Shown here in pieces: positions 27,362-36,792 of a stretch of DNA of 64,000 nucleotides. Positions within the stretch are counted from its first letter, which is position 1; each line of letters opens with the position of its first letter. The DNA lies in assembly GCF_900182985.1 (NCBI RefSeq), contig NZ_FXUY01000001.1, positions 3,658,001 through 3,722,000 on the forward strand, given 5' to 3'. Below the pieces are notes generated by a model. That model was given only the letters and a program-made list of their open reading frames with translations, was not told the DNA's origin and did no database searches. The stretch comes from Pseudomonas helmanticensis (GTDB lineage Bacteria; Pseudomonadota; Gammaproteobacteria; Pseudomonadales; Pseudomonadaceae). The position numbers were made by a program, and so were the translations under genes.

Positions 27362-28852
27362 TCAGTCGAACGTGATGCCCTGCGCCAGCGGCAACTCCAG
27401 CGAATAGTTCACGGTGTTGGTCTGGCGGCGCATGTACCCGCGCCATGCATCGGAACCCGATTCACGACCACCGCCGGTTTCCTTCTCGCCACCAAACGCG
27501 CCACCGATCTCGGCACCGCTCGGGCCGATGTTGACGTTGGCGATCCCGCAGTCACTGCCCACCGCCGACATGAACTGCTCGGCCTCGCGCACATCCGTGG
27601 TGAAGATGCACGATGACAGACCTTGTGGCACGGCGTTGTTCAGGCGCAGCGCTTCCTGGAAATCGTTGTAACCGACCACGTAGAGAATCGGCGCGAAGGT
27701 TTCGCTGCAGACCACATCACTCTGCTCGGGCATTTCCACAATCGCCGGCGAAACGTAGTAGGCGTTGGGGAACTGATCTTCCAGTTGGCGCTTGCCGCCG
27801 AACACCCGACCGCCCTCGCTCAACGCCTGCTCCAGCGCATCCTGCATGTTTTCGAAGCTGTGCTTGTCGATCAGCGGACCGACCAGATTGCCTTCCAGCG
27901 GGTTGCCGATGCGTACTTTCGAGTACGCAGCCTTGAGGCGGGTGACAATTTCTTCCTTCACCGACTCATGGGCGATCAGACGACGCAGCGTGGTGCAGCG
28001 CTGGCCGGCAGTGCCGACGGCACTGAACAGAATCGCACGCACCGCCATGTCGAGGTCGGCGCTCGGGCCGAGGATCATCGCGTTGTTGCCGCCCAGTTCG
28101 AGAATGCTGCGGGCAAAACGCGCGGCGACTTTCGGCGCCACTTCGCGGCCCATGCGCGTGCTGCCGGTGGCGCTGATCAGCGCCACACGCGGGTCGTCGA
28201 CCAGCGCTTCACCCGCGTCGCGACCACCGATAATCACTTGGCAAAGATTCGCCGGCGCATCGCTGAAATTCTTCACCACACGATCAAACAGTGCCTGACA
28301 AGCCAGTGCGGTCAGTGGGGTTTTCTCCGACGGTTTCCACACCACCGGGTTGCCGCAGACCAGCGCCAGCGTGGTGTTCCACGCCCACACCGCGACCGGG
28401 AAGTTGAACGCACTGATCACACCGACCACGCCCAGCGGATGCCAGGTTTCACGCATGTGGTGGCCCGGACGCTCGGAGGCAATGGTCAAACCGTACAACT
28501 GACGAGACAGGCCGACGGCGAAATCGCAGATGTCGATCATCTCCTGCACTTCACCCAAACCTTCCTGGGTGATCTTGCCCGCCTCCCACGAAACCAGTTC
28601 GCCGAGGTCGGCCTTGTATTCGCGCAATACTTCACCGAATTGACGCACCAACTCGCCGCGACGCGGGGCCGGGATCTTGCGCCACTGTTCGAACGCATGA
28701 TCTGCGCGACTGATGTGCTGCTCGACTTCGGCCGCGCCCTCCCAATTGACGGCGGCAATGCGGCTGCCATCGATGGGCGAATGCACCGGCACTTTGCCGT
28801 TCTGATAAAGGGCCGGGTTCACACCAAGACGATCAAGCAATGCGGCAACCAT
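27362..28852 (-). CDS. amaB: L-piperideine-6-carboxylate / aminoadipate semialdehyde dehydrogenase
   Basis: A 496-residue ALDH7 (antiquitin) family enzyme. NAD site around GVVGVISAFNFPVAVWAWN and SATGSTRMGR; catalytic Cys in GTAGQRCTTLRRL (near residue 287) and Glu in LELGGNNAM. It oxidises alpha-aminoadipate semialdehyde, in equilibrium with piperideine-6-carboxylate, to 2-aminoadipate during lysine breakdown. Precedes amaA; a REP pair lies between them. Divergent from a LysR gene across 164 bases. Confidence 0.9.
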   Translation of the reverse strand: MVAALLDRLGVNPALYQNGKVPVHSPIDGSRIAAVNWEGAAEVEQHISRADHAFEQWRKIPAPRRGELVRQFGEVLREYKADLGELVSWEAGKITQEGLGEVQEMIDICDFAVGLSRQLYGLTIASERPGHHMRETWHPLGVVGVISAFNFPVAVWAWNTTLALVCGNPVVWKPSEKTPLTALACQALFDRVVKNFSDAPANLCQVIIGGRDAGEALVDDPRVALISATGSTRMGREVAPKVAARFARSILELGGNNAMILGPSADLDMAVRAILFSAVGTAGQRCTTLRRLIAHESVKEEIVTRLKAAYSKVRIGNPLEGNLVGPLIDKHSFENMQDALEQALSEGGRVFGGKRQLEDQFPNAYYVSPAIVEMPEQSDVVCSETFAPILYVVGYNDFQEALRLNNAVPQGLSSCIFTTDVREAEQFMSAVGSDCGIANVNIGPSGAEIGGAFGGEKETGGGRESGSDAWRGYMRRQTNTVNYSLELPLAQGITFD

Positions 28853-29016
28853 GGGTCACTCCTCAAGCAAAAAACTGAATGTGTGCGGCCGCTGTTTGCA
28901 CGACCGGGCAGGCCTTTAGTTGTAGCGTCACAATGGCAAGGCAACAAACGACCTTTACGCGAGATATCATTCCGTTTATTCATGCTGAGCATAGAAAGAC
29001 AAGAAAAGGATCGGTC

Positions 29017-29913
29017 ATGCTGAACAAACGCCACTTGCCCTCGATCACCGCCCTGCAGTGCTTCGAAGCCGTGACCCGGCACCTGAGCTTCACCCGCGCG
29101 GCCGAAGAACTGAACCTGACCCAGAGCGCGGTCAGCAAGCAGGTCGCGCAACTGGAGGAATTGTTACAGCACTTGTTGTTCCTCCGCGTGCGCCGGCGTT
29201 TGCAGATGACTCCGGCCGGGGATCTGTACCTGGTTGAAGTACGAAAAATCCTCACGCAGGTGGAGATGTCGACCCATTACCTGCGTTCCTACGGCGGCGA
29301 AACCGAAGTCCTGCGCGTATCGACGCCATCGACCTTCGGCGCGCGCTGGCTGGTGCCGCGCTTGAAAGGCTGGCGTTTGCGTCACCCGTCGATTCATCTG
29401 GATTTGTGCAACGAACAGGAAGCCGATGACTTGCTGCAAGGGCGCAGCGATCTGGCGTTTTATTTCGGTCAGGGTTCGCGGCCCGGCACGGAATGCCTGA
29501 AATTGTTCGGCGAAGAGCTGGTGCCAGTCTGCGCGCCGGGCAGCCTGCCAGACACACCGTTTACTGACCCGACGCAGCTCACCGATCTGGTCCTGCTGCA
29601 AAATGCCTCGCGCCCACAGGCGTGGCACGACTGGTTCGACAGTCAGGGTTACCAAACCGAACACAGCTATCACGGCCCACGCTTTGAAACCTTCTATATG
29701 TGCATCCGCGCCGCGCAGGTCGGCTGCGGCGTGGCGTTGTTGCCACGGTTTCTGGTGGAAGAGGAATTGGCCGACGGCAAATTGGTCATTCCCTGGCAGC
29801 ATGCAATGCCCAGTCCCGACGCCTATTACCTCGCCTACCCGGAGCACGCGGCGGAAGTGCCGAAGGTGCGCGACTTCGTCAAATGGATGCTCGAACAGAT
29901 CGACAATCCCTGA
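29017..29913 (+). CDS. LysR-family regulator of the ama locus
   Basis: A 298-residue LysR protein of the GcvA-like group: HTH at residues 1-65 (FTRAAEELNLTQSAVSKQVA) and an effector domain with the LRVSTPSTFGARWLVPRL start. Transcribed away from amaB, as in P. putida, so it is inferred to control amaB-amaA in response to a lysine-derived metabolite. The ATG at 29017 follows AAGGA; the frame extends upstream without homology. Confidence 0.88.
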   Translation: MLNKRHLPSITALQCFEAVTRHLSFTRAAEELNLTQSAVSKQVAQLEELLQHLLFLRVRRRLQMTPAGDLYLVEVRKILTQVEMSTHYLRSYGGETEVLRVSTPSTFGARWLVPRLKGWRLRHPSIHLDLCNEQEADDLLQGRSDLAFYFGQGSRPGTECLKLFGEELVPVCAPGSLPDTPFTDPTQLTDLVLLQNASRPQAWHDWFDSQGYQTEHSYHGPRFETFYMCIRAAQVGCGVALLPRFLVEEELADGKLVIPWQHAMPSPDAYYLAYPEHAAEVPKVRDFVKWMLEQIDNP

Positions 29914-29924
29914 CCGATCTCCCC

Positions 29925-30017
29925 GTAGGAGCTGTCGAGTGCAACGAGGCTGCGATCTTTTGATCTTGAAAACCAGCATCAAAAGATCGCAGCCTCGTTG
30001 CACTCGACAGCTCCTAC
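29925..30017. repeat. REP inverted pair, class A with gagtgcaacgagg insert
   Basis: Both arms carry gctgtcgagtgcaacgaggc instead of gctgccgcaggc, otherwise identical to class A; the arms are perfectly complementary. It separates the LysR gene from the AT-rich insert. Confidence 0.85.
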
Positions 30018-30026
30018 AGAGGGCGC

Positions 30027-30839
30027 TCATTGGGCAATAACAAACAAACCATCAACAACGTGAGCCTGGGCGAGTCGTGAACGCAGGTCATCATCGATAG
30101 TGCAATCATCCGGCTTGTACAGCCGCACGCGGCGATAGGCTTCGACCCGATTGATTTCCTGCCCGAGATATTCCCAGACAACCCTCGAGCACGACGGCGC
30201 ACGATGATCCGCAGCAGAGACCCCCATCTTCAAACCATTGAGCCGCGTGATACAGCTTTTGAAACTCGGGATAAGAATGGTTTGGCTGATTTCGTTTGAA
30301 GTGAGCGATTCATAATCGATAAAAAACAGGCGATCCCGTAGGTAGTAGGCGACGCCCAAATATCGATATTGTTCAAACCCTGCCTCCTCACCGGCAATTT
30401 GCAAGCGCTCGTTTCGCTCATAAACGATGTCTTCACCGTCCTCTCGCACATGCACAAGCGAACACAGAATGGAACCGGGATCGGTCATTGCGTTGTAGTA
30501 CTCGTAGTAATAACCGACGTGAGTTTTCAGTTCCGGTGAAGACTCCTGGCGCAGATGGTCATGCATTATTCTTGAAGGCGTCGCCTTTTCGGTAGAGTGG
30601 CAATTACTGGATTTCATACAAAGCAATGCGCTGAACTTCTCCGCAGGCAAAGCCAGCTCAAACTCATCCACACCAAAAAAATCGCAAATTCGCTTGAGAT
30701 TAAAAGGTGTAGGGACACTTTTCCCACAAAGATACTTATTGAATTGCCCACGATTAATACGAATTTTCCTACAAACTTCCGCGACAGATCTGTAGTGACT
30801 ACAAAGTAATTTCAGATTCACGGAAAGAGACTCGCACAT
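30027..30839 (-). CDS. XRE-like helix-turn-helix regulator
   Basis: A 270-residue protein. The N-terminal 70 residues look like a Cro/C1-type HTH (SVAEVCRKIRINRGQFNKYL, then GVDEFELALP). The rest, with many aromatic residues (GYYYEYYNAM, EQYRYLGVAYYLRDRLFF), has no recognised domain and may sense a ligand. It is divergent from the AGCS symporter and a plausible regulator of it. Codon use is visibly AT-richer than the flanking genes, suggesting horizontal acquisition. The ATG at 30839 is chosen over an upstream TTG. Confidence 0.72.
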   Translation of the reverse strand: MCESLSVNLKLLCSHYRSVAEVCRKIRINRGQFNKYLCGKSVPTPFNLKRICDFFGVDEFELALPAEKFSALLCMKSSNCHSTEKATPSRIMHDHLRQESSPELKTHVGYYYEYYNAMTDPGSILCSLVHVREDGEDIVYERNERLQIAGEEAGFEQYRYLGVAYYLRDRLFFIDYESLTSNEISQTILIPSFKSCITRLNGLKMGVSAADHRAPSCSRVVWEYLGQEINRVEAYRRVRLYKPDDCTIDDDLRSRLAQAHVVDGLFVIAQ

Positions 30840-31013
30840 ACAATAACCCAACGAAAATCAAGAGAACGCAACCATAGCAGCAACTCGCATCATATTTAAG
30901 CAACTTGCGAAATTGCATCGAATGAAATATGGCTGGATATTACGCCCCCTGAAAGGCTTCAGGACTGAAGACACCATCGTTTCGCCAGCACTCTAAATAG
31001 CTAGGAGCTTTGA

Positions 31014-32459
31014 ATGCTAGATATCATCAACGACTTTCTGTCGGGCAAAATATTAATACCTTTAGTTCTAGGACTGGGAAGCTACTTCACCGCCCGATCA
31101 AGATTTGTTCAGCTCAGATACTTCACCCATATGTTCAGCGTTTTACACGGCAGTTGGCGCGCCGGCAGCCATCAATTGAGTTCATTTCAGGCGCTGACAC
31201 TCAGCCTTGCTGGACGCGTGGGTACTGGCAATATCGTCGGGGTCGGAATTGCCGTCAGCATGGGAGGACCTGGCGCCGTATTCTGGATGTGGATAACCGC
31301 TTTTTTGGGCATGTCCAGCAGTCTTTTCGAATGTACGCTGGGTCAACTCTACAAGCGTAGCGATGGGAACGGACTCTATAGAGGTGGCCCGTCCTGGTAC
31401 ATTCAGCACGGCCTGGACAAACGTTGGCTAGGAATGATCGCTGCAGTGCTTTTGCTCGTGACCTTCGGGTTTGCAATCAATGGCCTTGAGTCCCATGCGG
31501 TATCACACTCGCTAAAGGATGCGTTTGGTGTACCGCCTATGTGGTCAGGGCTCGCACTTTGTTTAATGCTGGGGGCCGTGTTCATCGGCGGGATAAAGCG
31601 TATAGCCGCAGTGGCCGACCTTTTGGTTCCGCTCAAGGTCCTCGCCTACATTGGCGTGACAACCTACGTGCTGGTTCTGCAGTTCGATCAAGTCCCGACA
31701 ATGCTGATGTCCATCATCAAAAATGCATTCGGTATGGATGAAGCGTTCGGAGGCCTGATTGGCAGCGCAATCATCATGGGGGTGCGACGTGGAGTATTTT
31801 CCAACGAAGCAGGCTTGGGCAGCGCTCCCAATGTTGCGTCAGTAGCGAAGGTCGGCCACCCGGTTGCACAAGGCGTGGTCCAGGCATTGAGTGTTTTCAT
31901 CGATACATTCGTGATCTGCACGTGCACTGCCCTGCTGATTTTGCTATCCGGTTTCTACACTCAAGGATTTGAAGGAGACGGAATTGCTCTGGCACAAAAC
32001 TCGCTGGCGGCCGTTGTTGGTGAGTGGGGGCGGATGTTTATAAGCGTGGTGCTGGCATTGTTCGTATTCACGGCAATGCTCTACAACTATTACCTTGGAG
32101 AAAATAGCCTGCGGTTCATGTTTGGTGAGCCCAGGAAAACGCTAATACTTTATCGCCTGCTGGTATTATTTTTAGTGTTATGGGGTTCCATCGAAGATCT
32201 GTCCACTGTTCTGGCTTTTGCCGATATCACAATGACTTTATTGGCACTTGTCAACCTGATAGGGATGGCCCTGCTGTTCAATATATGCCTGCGCCTTTTG
32301 CGTGATTATGACGAACAGCGTCGCGCCGGAATCCAGGCACCCGTTTTCGACCCAACGTTGTTTTCTGATCTGGATCTCGATCCTGGAGCATGGCCACCGC
32401 TGGCCGATCACGCTGGTACATCAGTGCTTGGCAAGCCCGCAAGGAGACAGCCAGTTTAA
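31014..32459 (+). CDS. AGCS-family amino acid:cation symporter
   Basis: A 481-residue inner-membrane transporter with about eleven helices. Family motifs include SLAGRVGTGNIVGVGIAVSM (near residue 65) and the AGCS signature GVRRGVFSNEAGLGSAP (near 258). These proteins import alanine, glycine or related small amino acids with Na+ or H+. AGGAG lies before the ATG. The gene uses TTA, CTA and ATA codons rare in the neighbours. Substrate not deducible. Confidence 0.88.
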   Translation: MLDIINDFLSGKILIPLVLGLGSYFTARSRFVQLRYFTHMFSVLHGSWRAGSHQLSSFQALTLSLAGRVGTGNIVGVGIAVSMGGPGAVFWMWITAFLGMSSSLFECTLGQLYKRSDGNGLYRGGPSWYIQHGLDKRWLGMIAAVLLLVTFGFAINGLESHAVSHSLKDAFGVPPMWSGLALCLMLGAVFIGGIKRIAAVADLLVPLKVLAYIGVTTYVLVLQFDQVPTMLMSIIKNAFGMDEAFGGLIGSAIIMGVRRGVFSNEAGLGSAPNVASVAKVGHPVAQGVVQALSVFIDTFVICTCTALLILLSGFYTQGFEGDGIALAQNSLAAVVGEWGRMFISVVLALFVFTAMLYNYYLGENSLRFMFGEPRKTLILYRLLVLFLVLWGSIEDLSTVLAFADITMTLLALVNLIGMALLFNICLRLLRDYDEQRRAGIQAPVFDPTLFSDLDLDPGAWPPLADHAGTSVLGKPARRQPV

Positions 32460-32474
32460 ACTTAGATAGAAATT

Positions 32475-32505
32475 GCAGAGCCATTAAACCAAGTTACGGC
32501 TCTGC
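32475..32505. other. Stem-loop after the symporter gene
   Basis: Inverted repeat gcagagcc / ggctctgc with a 15-base loop just after the AGCS stop; no T run follows, so it is only a weak terminator or processing-site candidate. Confidence 0.35.
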
Positions 32506-32580
32506 CCTGCTGCAACCGCAACCAAAACAACAACAGACTCTTCGATCTGGCGCACCTAAAACAACTTAAGGACTTTTCCC

Positions 32581-32850
32581 ATGAGTCGATTCCACCCCCT
32601 CAAAGCAAGCGCAACCAATACCCCGACCTTCTTTATAGATTCGTATGCCGCACCTAATCAGTTATTTGAAGACGCCTGTTTCAGAATCCGCGCCGCCGCC
32701 AGTCTGTTGGAGACTTTCACATCGGTCACCATAAAGGGCACTAACGACTCTGACTTTTATCGAATGATACTTCCTGCTTATGTATTACTTCAGGACGGCG
32801 TTGACACACTGGAGCAGATCTCTTTCAAGGGTGGTGTCATCCATGTATAA
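32581..32850 (+). CDS. Small protein, DUF3077-like
   Basis: An 89-residue protein of unknown function. The centre (LFEDACFRIRAAASLLETFT) and the following DSDFYRMILPAYVLLQDGVD resemble the small DUF3077-type proteins common in Pseudomonas, but the match is from memory. No signal or membrane segment. AAGGAC sits upstream. It belongs to the AT-rich insert and overlaps the next small ORF by eight bases. Confidence 0.55.
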   Translation: MSRFHPLKASATNTPTFFIDSYAAPNQLFEDACFRIRAAASLLETFTSVTIKGTNDSDFYRMILPAYVLLQDGVDTLEQISFKGGVIHV

Positions 32851-33097
32851 AATAGCAACCCACACAATGATTAGAGCAGCGATGATTAAAGCAGTTGAAA
32901 TAAATCTGATACCGAGACACTCACTACTCTCCGAGTATTTAAAAAGCTGGGAGCATATTGAAAAAGTCCTTCACGCCGCACTTGAGGTGCAACCGAAAAT
33001 AGATAATTTTTGCGGGCTAAGGTGTATGGCCTCTAAGGATCTTTCACCTGAAAGCAAAAAAGCGCTGGCAATCCCCACCGCTGATATGCGCCACTAG
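32843..33097 (+). CDS. Small hypothetical protein overlapping the DUF3077-like gene
   Basis: An 84-residue frame from [20 protein letters not shown] to [11 protein letters not shown], basic at the N-terminus with helical middle ([20 protein letters not shown]). It starts eight bases inside the previous gene, typical of translational coupling, with a weak purine-rich upstream. No recognised family. It could be non-coding; the AT-rich composition matches the neighbours. Confidence 0.4.
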   Translation: MYKIATHTMIRAAMIKAVEINLIPRHSLLSEYLKSWEHIEKVLHAALEVQPKIDNFCGLRCMASKDLSPESKKALAIPTADMRH

Positions 33098-33147
33098 CGC
33101 CATTGATTGAGACCGCGCCACGGCGCGGCGCACCTGGAGACCCCGTT

Positions 33148-34371
33148 ATGAGCGAGAGTGTGTTTGCCGATCGCATCGTGCAGAACCTGCTCGACACCGA
33201 CTTCTACAAACTGACGATGATGCAGGCGGTGCTGCACAACTACCCCAACGTTGAAGTCGAATGGGAGTTTCGTTGCCGTAACAGCGAGGATCTGCGCCCG
33301 TATCTGGCCGAGATCCGCTACCAGATCGAGCGCCTGGCCGAACTGAGCCTGAGTGCCGATCAACTGAATTTCCTCGAGCGCATCAGCTTCCTCAAACCGG
33401 ATTTCCTGCGGTTCCTCGGGTTGTTCCGCTTCAACCTGCGCTACGTGCACACCGGCATCGAGAACGGCGAACTGTTCATCCGTCTGCGCGGGCCATGGCT
33501 GCATGTGATTCTCTACGAGGTGCCGCTGCTGGCCATCGTCAGCGAAGTGCGCAACCGCTATCGCTACCGCGAAACCGTGCTCGAACAGGCGCGCGAGCAG
33601 CTCTATCGCAAGTTCGACTGGCTGACCGCCAACGCCTCGGCTGACGAATTGTCGCAACTGCAGGTCGCCGATTTCGGCACGCGACGCCGGTTTTCCTACC
33701 GCGTGCAGGAAGAAGTGGTGAACGTGCTCAAGCACGATTTCCCTGGCCGTTTCGTCGGCACCAGCAATGTGCATCTGTCGCGCGAACTGGACATGAAACC
33801 GCTGGGCACCATGGCCCACGAATGGATCATGGCGCACCAGCAACTCGGCCCACGGCTGATCGACAGTCAGATCGCCGCGCTCGATTGCTGGGTCCGTGAA
33901 TACCGCGGCCTACTCGGTATCGCCCTCACCGATTGCATCACCACCGATGCCTTCCTCGGCGATTTCGATCTGTTCTTCGCCAAGCTGTTCGACGGTCTGC
34001 GCCACGATTCCGGCGATCCTGTGGTCTGGGGCGAAAAATGCATCGCCCACTATCACCAGCTCGGGATCGACCCGATGAGCAAGACGCTGGTGTTCTCCGA
34101 CAGCCTGACCCTGCCGAGGTCGCTGGAAATCTTCCGCGCGCTGCACGGCCGGATCAACGTCAGCTTCGGCATCGGCACCAACCTCACCTGTGACATTGCG
34201 GGTGTTGAACCGATGAGCATCGTGCTTAAAATGACCGCCTGCAACGGCCAACCGGTGGCGAAGATCTCCGACGAGCCAGGCAAGTCCCACTGCAAAGACC
34301 CGAATTTCGTCGCCTATTTGCGACATGTTTTCCAGGTTCCTGCCGATTCCAGTCTATCTAGCAAGGAGTGA
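33148..34371 (+). CDS. pncB: Nicotinate phosphoribosyltransferase
   Basis: A 407-residue enzyme of the Preiss-Handler NAD salvage route, joining nicotinate and PRPP to nicotinate mononucleotide with ATP assistance. Family motifs: [20 protein letters not shown] at the N-terminus, [20 protein letters not shown] in which the His is the phosphorylated catalytic residue, and [12 protein letters not shown]. Start at 33148 by homology and GGAGA. Five bases separate it from nadE. Confidence 0.96.
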   Translation: MSESVFADRIVQNLLDTDFYKLTMMQAVLHNYPNVEVEWEFRCRNSEDLRPYLAEIRYQIERLAELSLSADQLNFLERISFLKPDFLRFLGLFRFNLRYVHTGIENGELFIRLRGPWLHVILYEVPLLAIVSEVRNRYRYRETVLEQAREQLYRKFDWLTANASADELSQLQVADFGTRRRFSYRVQEEVVNVLKHDFPGRFVGTSNVHLSRELDMKPLGTMAHEWIMAHQQLGPRLIDSQIAALDCWVREYRGLLGIALTDCITTDAFLGDFDLFFAKLFDGLRHDSGDPVVWGEKCIAHYHQLGIDPMSKTLVFSDSLTLPRSLEIFRALHGRINVSFGIGTNLTCDIAGVEPMSIVLKMTACNGQPVAKISDEPGKSHCKDPNFVAYLRHVFQVPADSSLSSKE

Positions 34372-34375
34372 ATTC

Positions 34376-35203
34376 ATGCAAGCCGTACAGCGTGAGATTG
34401 CGCAGCAGCTCAAGGTGCAACCGCCGTTCGCCGACTACAAGGCCCTGCAGGCCGAAGTCGCCCGGCGCATTACCTTCATTCAGGATTGCCTGGTCAATTC
34501 CGGGCTCAAGACCCTGGTGCTGGGCATCAGCGGCGGTGTCGACTCGCTGACCGCCGGCCTCTTGGCCCAGCGCGCCATGCGCGAACTGCGCGACCAGACC
34601 GGCGACAACAGCTACAAATTCATCGCCGTGCGCCTGCCGTACGAAACCCAATTCGACGAACACGACGCTCAGGCTTCGGTGGATTTCATCGCTCCGGACG
34701 AGCGCCACACTGTCAACATCGGCCCGGCCGTGAAGTCGCTGGCCGCTGAAGTCGCGGCCTTCGAAGGCAAGCACGCGGTGTCGGTGGATTTCGTCCTTGG
34801 CAACACCAAGGCGCGGATGCGCATGGTCGCCCAGTACACCATCGCCGGCGCGGCGCACGGTCTGGTAATCGGCACTGACCACGCGGCGGAAGCGGTGATG
34901 GGTTTCTTCACCAAGTTCGGTGACGGCGCCTGCGACCTCGCGCCGCTCAGTGGCCTGGTGAAAAATCAGGTTCGGGCGATTGCCCGCAGCTTTGGCGCAC
35001 CGGAATCGCTGGTCGAGAAAATCCCGACGGCGGATCTGGAAGACCTGTCACCGGGCAAGCCGGACGAAGCCTCCCACGGCGTGACCTATACCGAGATCGA
35101 TGCCTTCCTGCACGGCGAACCGGTGCGTCAGGAAGCGTTCGACATCATCGTCGCGACCTACAACAAAACCCACCACAAACGCGTAATGCCGTTCGCCCCG
35201 TAA
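34376..35203 (+). CDS. nadE: Ammonia-dependent NAD synthetase
   Basis: A 275-residue NH3-dependent enzyme amidating deamido-NAD to NAD. The ATP pyrophosphatase loop ISGGVDS lies at residues 51-57; there is no glutaminase domain, so it uses ammonia. Other typical blocks are [13 protein letters not shown] and [20 protein letters not shown]. Coupled to pncB as a two-gene NAD salvage operon, convergent with azurin over a shared terminator. Confidence 0.96.
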   Translation: MQAVQREIAQQLKVQPPFADYKALQAEVARRITFIQDCLVNSGLKTLVLGISGGVDSLTAGLLAQRAMRELRDQTGDNSYKFIAVRLPYETQFDEHDAQASVDFIAPDERHTVNIGPAVKSLAAEVAAFEGKHAVSVDFVLGNTKARMRMVAQYTIAGAAHGLVIGTDHAAEAVMGFFTKFGDGACDLAPLSGLVKNQVRAIARSFGAPESLVEKIPTADLEDLSPGKPDEASHGVTYTEIDAFLHGEPVRQEAFDIIVATYNKTHHKRVMPFAP

Positions 35204-35218
35204 GTTGAAAGCCCCCCC

Positions 35219-35306
35219 TGTAGGAGCTGTCGAGTGAAACGAGGCTGCGATCTTTTGATCTTCAAAAACAAAATCAAAAGATCGCAGCCTGCGGCAGCTC
35301 CTACAG
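35219..35306. repeat. Chimeric REP inverted pair, class A
   Basis: The left arm has the gagtgaaacgagg insert seen at 29925, while the right arm is the plain gatcgcagcctgcggcagct form, so the inner stems do not pair fully. Confidence 0.8.
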
Positions 35307-35311
35307 AAAAC

Positions 35312-35340
35312 AAAAAAGCGTCCCGTGGGACGCTTTTTTT
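35312..35340. terminator. Bidirectional terminator between nadE and azurin
   Basis: Stem aaaaaagcgtccc / gggacgctttttt with a two-base loop; A run and T run serve both converging genes. Confidence 0.9.
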
Positions 35341-35353
35341 GTGCCTGACTCGA

Positions 35354-35797
35354 TTACTTGACGGTAATCGTGCCTTTCATCATCGAGATGTGGCCAGGGA
35401 ACGAGCAGAAGAAGCCGTAGCCGCCGTCTGCAATCTTCGCCACGTCGAAGGTCAGCGAGTCGGTTTCCTTGGCGCCGATGATCTTGGTGTGAGCGATGAT
35501 GCGTGCGTCACCTTCCGGCAGATAGTTCTTGTCGATACCGGCGGCCAGGCCTGCGGTAGCGATTGGCTGCATGTCAGCTTCTTTGCTGATCACCAGGTTA
35601 TGGCCCATGACATTCTTCGGCAGGCTGCCGGAGTGGGTCAGTTCGACGGTGAAGGTCTTGCAGCTCTTGTCGATCACGATTTCCTTGGTGTTGAAGGACA
35701 TCTGATCGGTGGAGTCAACGGTGGTTTTGCACTCGGCAGCCATCAATTGGCTGCTGGCCAGCGCCAGCAGGGATACCGCAACAACTTTGGAAAACAT
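35354..35797 (-). CDS. azu: Azurin
   Basis: A 147-residue periplasmic blue copper protein: 20-residue signal peptide ending LMA, then a 127-residue mature chain [10 protein letters not shown]. Type 1 copper ligands are seen at His46 (MGHN), Cys111 and His116 (FFCSFPGH) and axial Met120, one less than P. aeruginosa numbering because of a single-residue deletion. Cys3 and Cys26 form the disulfide. It carries electrons between c-type cytochromes and reductases. GGAG supports the ATG at 35797. Confidence 0.97.
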   Translation of the reverse strand: MFSKVVAVSLLALASSQLMAAECKTTVDSTDQMSFNTKEIVIDKSCKTFTVELTHSGSLPKNVMGHNLVISKEADMQPIATAGLAAGIDKNYLPEGDARIIAHTKIIGAKETDSLTFDVAKIADGGYGFFCSFPGHISMMKGTITVK

Positions 35798-35886
35798 GGT
35801 GAATCTCCAAGGCAGGGTTAACAAAAACACTAATGGTGGAAAGACTGCCTGAAATCTTCGCAAGTTCCTATGACTTGAGTTAAAAA

Positions 35887-35896
35887 TTGTATACAA
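35887..35896. promoter_or_regulatory. Palindrome ttgtatacaa upstream of azurin
   Basis: A perfect ten-base palindrome 90 bases before the azurin start; it could be an operator or overlap a -10-like tatacaat on the minus strand. It is not an Anr box (ttgat-N4-atcaa). Confidence 0.35.
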
Positions 35897-35989
35897 CTTT
35901 CAGGCTATGACACTCATCGAGACAATCTAACGGCCAGATTCCCCGGCCCGCCGTATGATCGGCGCATCTACTGAGACGGAGTGCCTGTC

Positions 35990-36079
35990 ATGTTCTTTAA
36001 CGGTCTGTTGTGCAGTTTGCTCGCCGCCTACGCCTGTGGCGCCAGCGGCACCTTTGAATCACCGGAACGCGAAGTTTAG
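35990..36079 (+). CDS. Small 29-residue ORF, possible exported peptide
   Basis: Frame MFFNGLLCSLLAAYACGASG followed by TFESPEREV and a stop, with GGAG eight bases before the ATG. The hydrophobic N-terminus followed by a Cys resembles a short signal or lipobox-like segment. It lies upstream of the LOG gene in the same direction. The ribosome site is the main support; no family recognised. Confidence 0.45.
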   Translation: MFFNGLLCSLLAAYACGASGTFESPEREV

Positions 36080-36137
36080 CCCTTGGATCGAGGCGTGCCA
36101 GCCATTACCCTGTGACTGATTGACCCAGGAGAAAGGC

Positions 36138-36725
36138 ATGTCTCTGAAATCCGTGTGTGTATTTTGCGGTGCCAATGCTGGCACCGTCCCGGCTTATACC
36201 GAAGCTGCAATCGCTCTTGGCCGGGCGTTGGCTGAACGCAAGCTGACCTTGGTCTACGGCGGTGGCGCCGTGGGTCTGATGGGGATTGTCGCCGACGCCG
36301 CACTGGCCGCTGGCGGCGAAGTGATCGGCATCATCCCGCAAAGCCTGATGGACAAGGAGATCGGCCACAAAAGCCTGACACGTCTGGAAGTGGTCGACGG
36401 CATGCATGCGCGCAAGGCACGGATGGCTGAGCTCAGCGATGCGTTCATCGCCCTGCCCGGCGGCCTCGGCACGCTGGAAGAGCTGTTCGAAGTCTGGACC
36501 TGGGGCCAGCTCGGTTACCACGGCAAACCGCTGGGGCTGCTGGAAGTGAACGGCTTTTATAGCAAACTCACTGCATTTCTTGACCACATCGTCGGCGAAG
36601 GCTTCGTTCGCGCGCCACACCGTGACATGCTGCAAGTGAGCGAATCACCACAAACGCTGCTCGATGCCCTCGATCAATGGAAGCCGACCGTCACGCCAAA
36701 ATGGGTCGACCAAAAACCCAGCTAA
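36138..36725 (+). CDS. LOG-family protein (TIGR00730 Rossmann fold)
   Basis: A 195-residue Rossmann protein with CVFCGANAG at the N-terminus and the lysine-decarboxylase-like nucleotide-monophosphate motif [11 protein letters not shown] near residue 107. LOG enzymes hydrolyse cytokinin riboside 5'-monophosphates; bacterial members are also general purine nucleotide phosphoribohydrolases. CAGGAGAAAGGC sits before the ATG at 36138. Confidence 0.92.
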   Translation: MSLKSVCVFCGANAGTVPAYTEAAIALGRALAERKLTLVYGGGAVGLMGIVADAALAAGGEVIGIIPQSLMDKEIGHKSLTRLEVVDGMHARKARMAELSDAFIALPGGLGTLEELFEVWTWGQLGYHGKPLGLLEVNGFYSKLTAFLDHIVGEGFVRAPHRDMLQVSESPQTLLDALDQWKPTVTPKWVDQKPS

Positions 36726-36792
36726 CCACCGGGCACCGATACAGGGCAGAATACGCGCCGCTCAACCTCACCTTCGACCAAGAGGAACGCCC

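Noticed and set aside
30027..33097. AT-rich insert as a prophage or integrative element
   Set aside because: No integrase, att-like direct repeats or phage genes were found at its borders.
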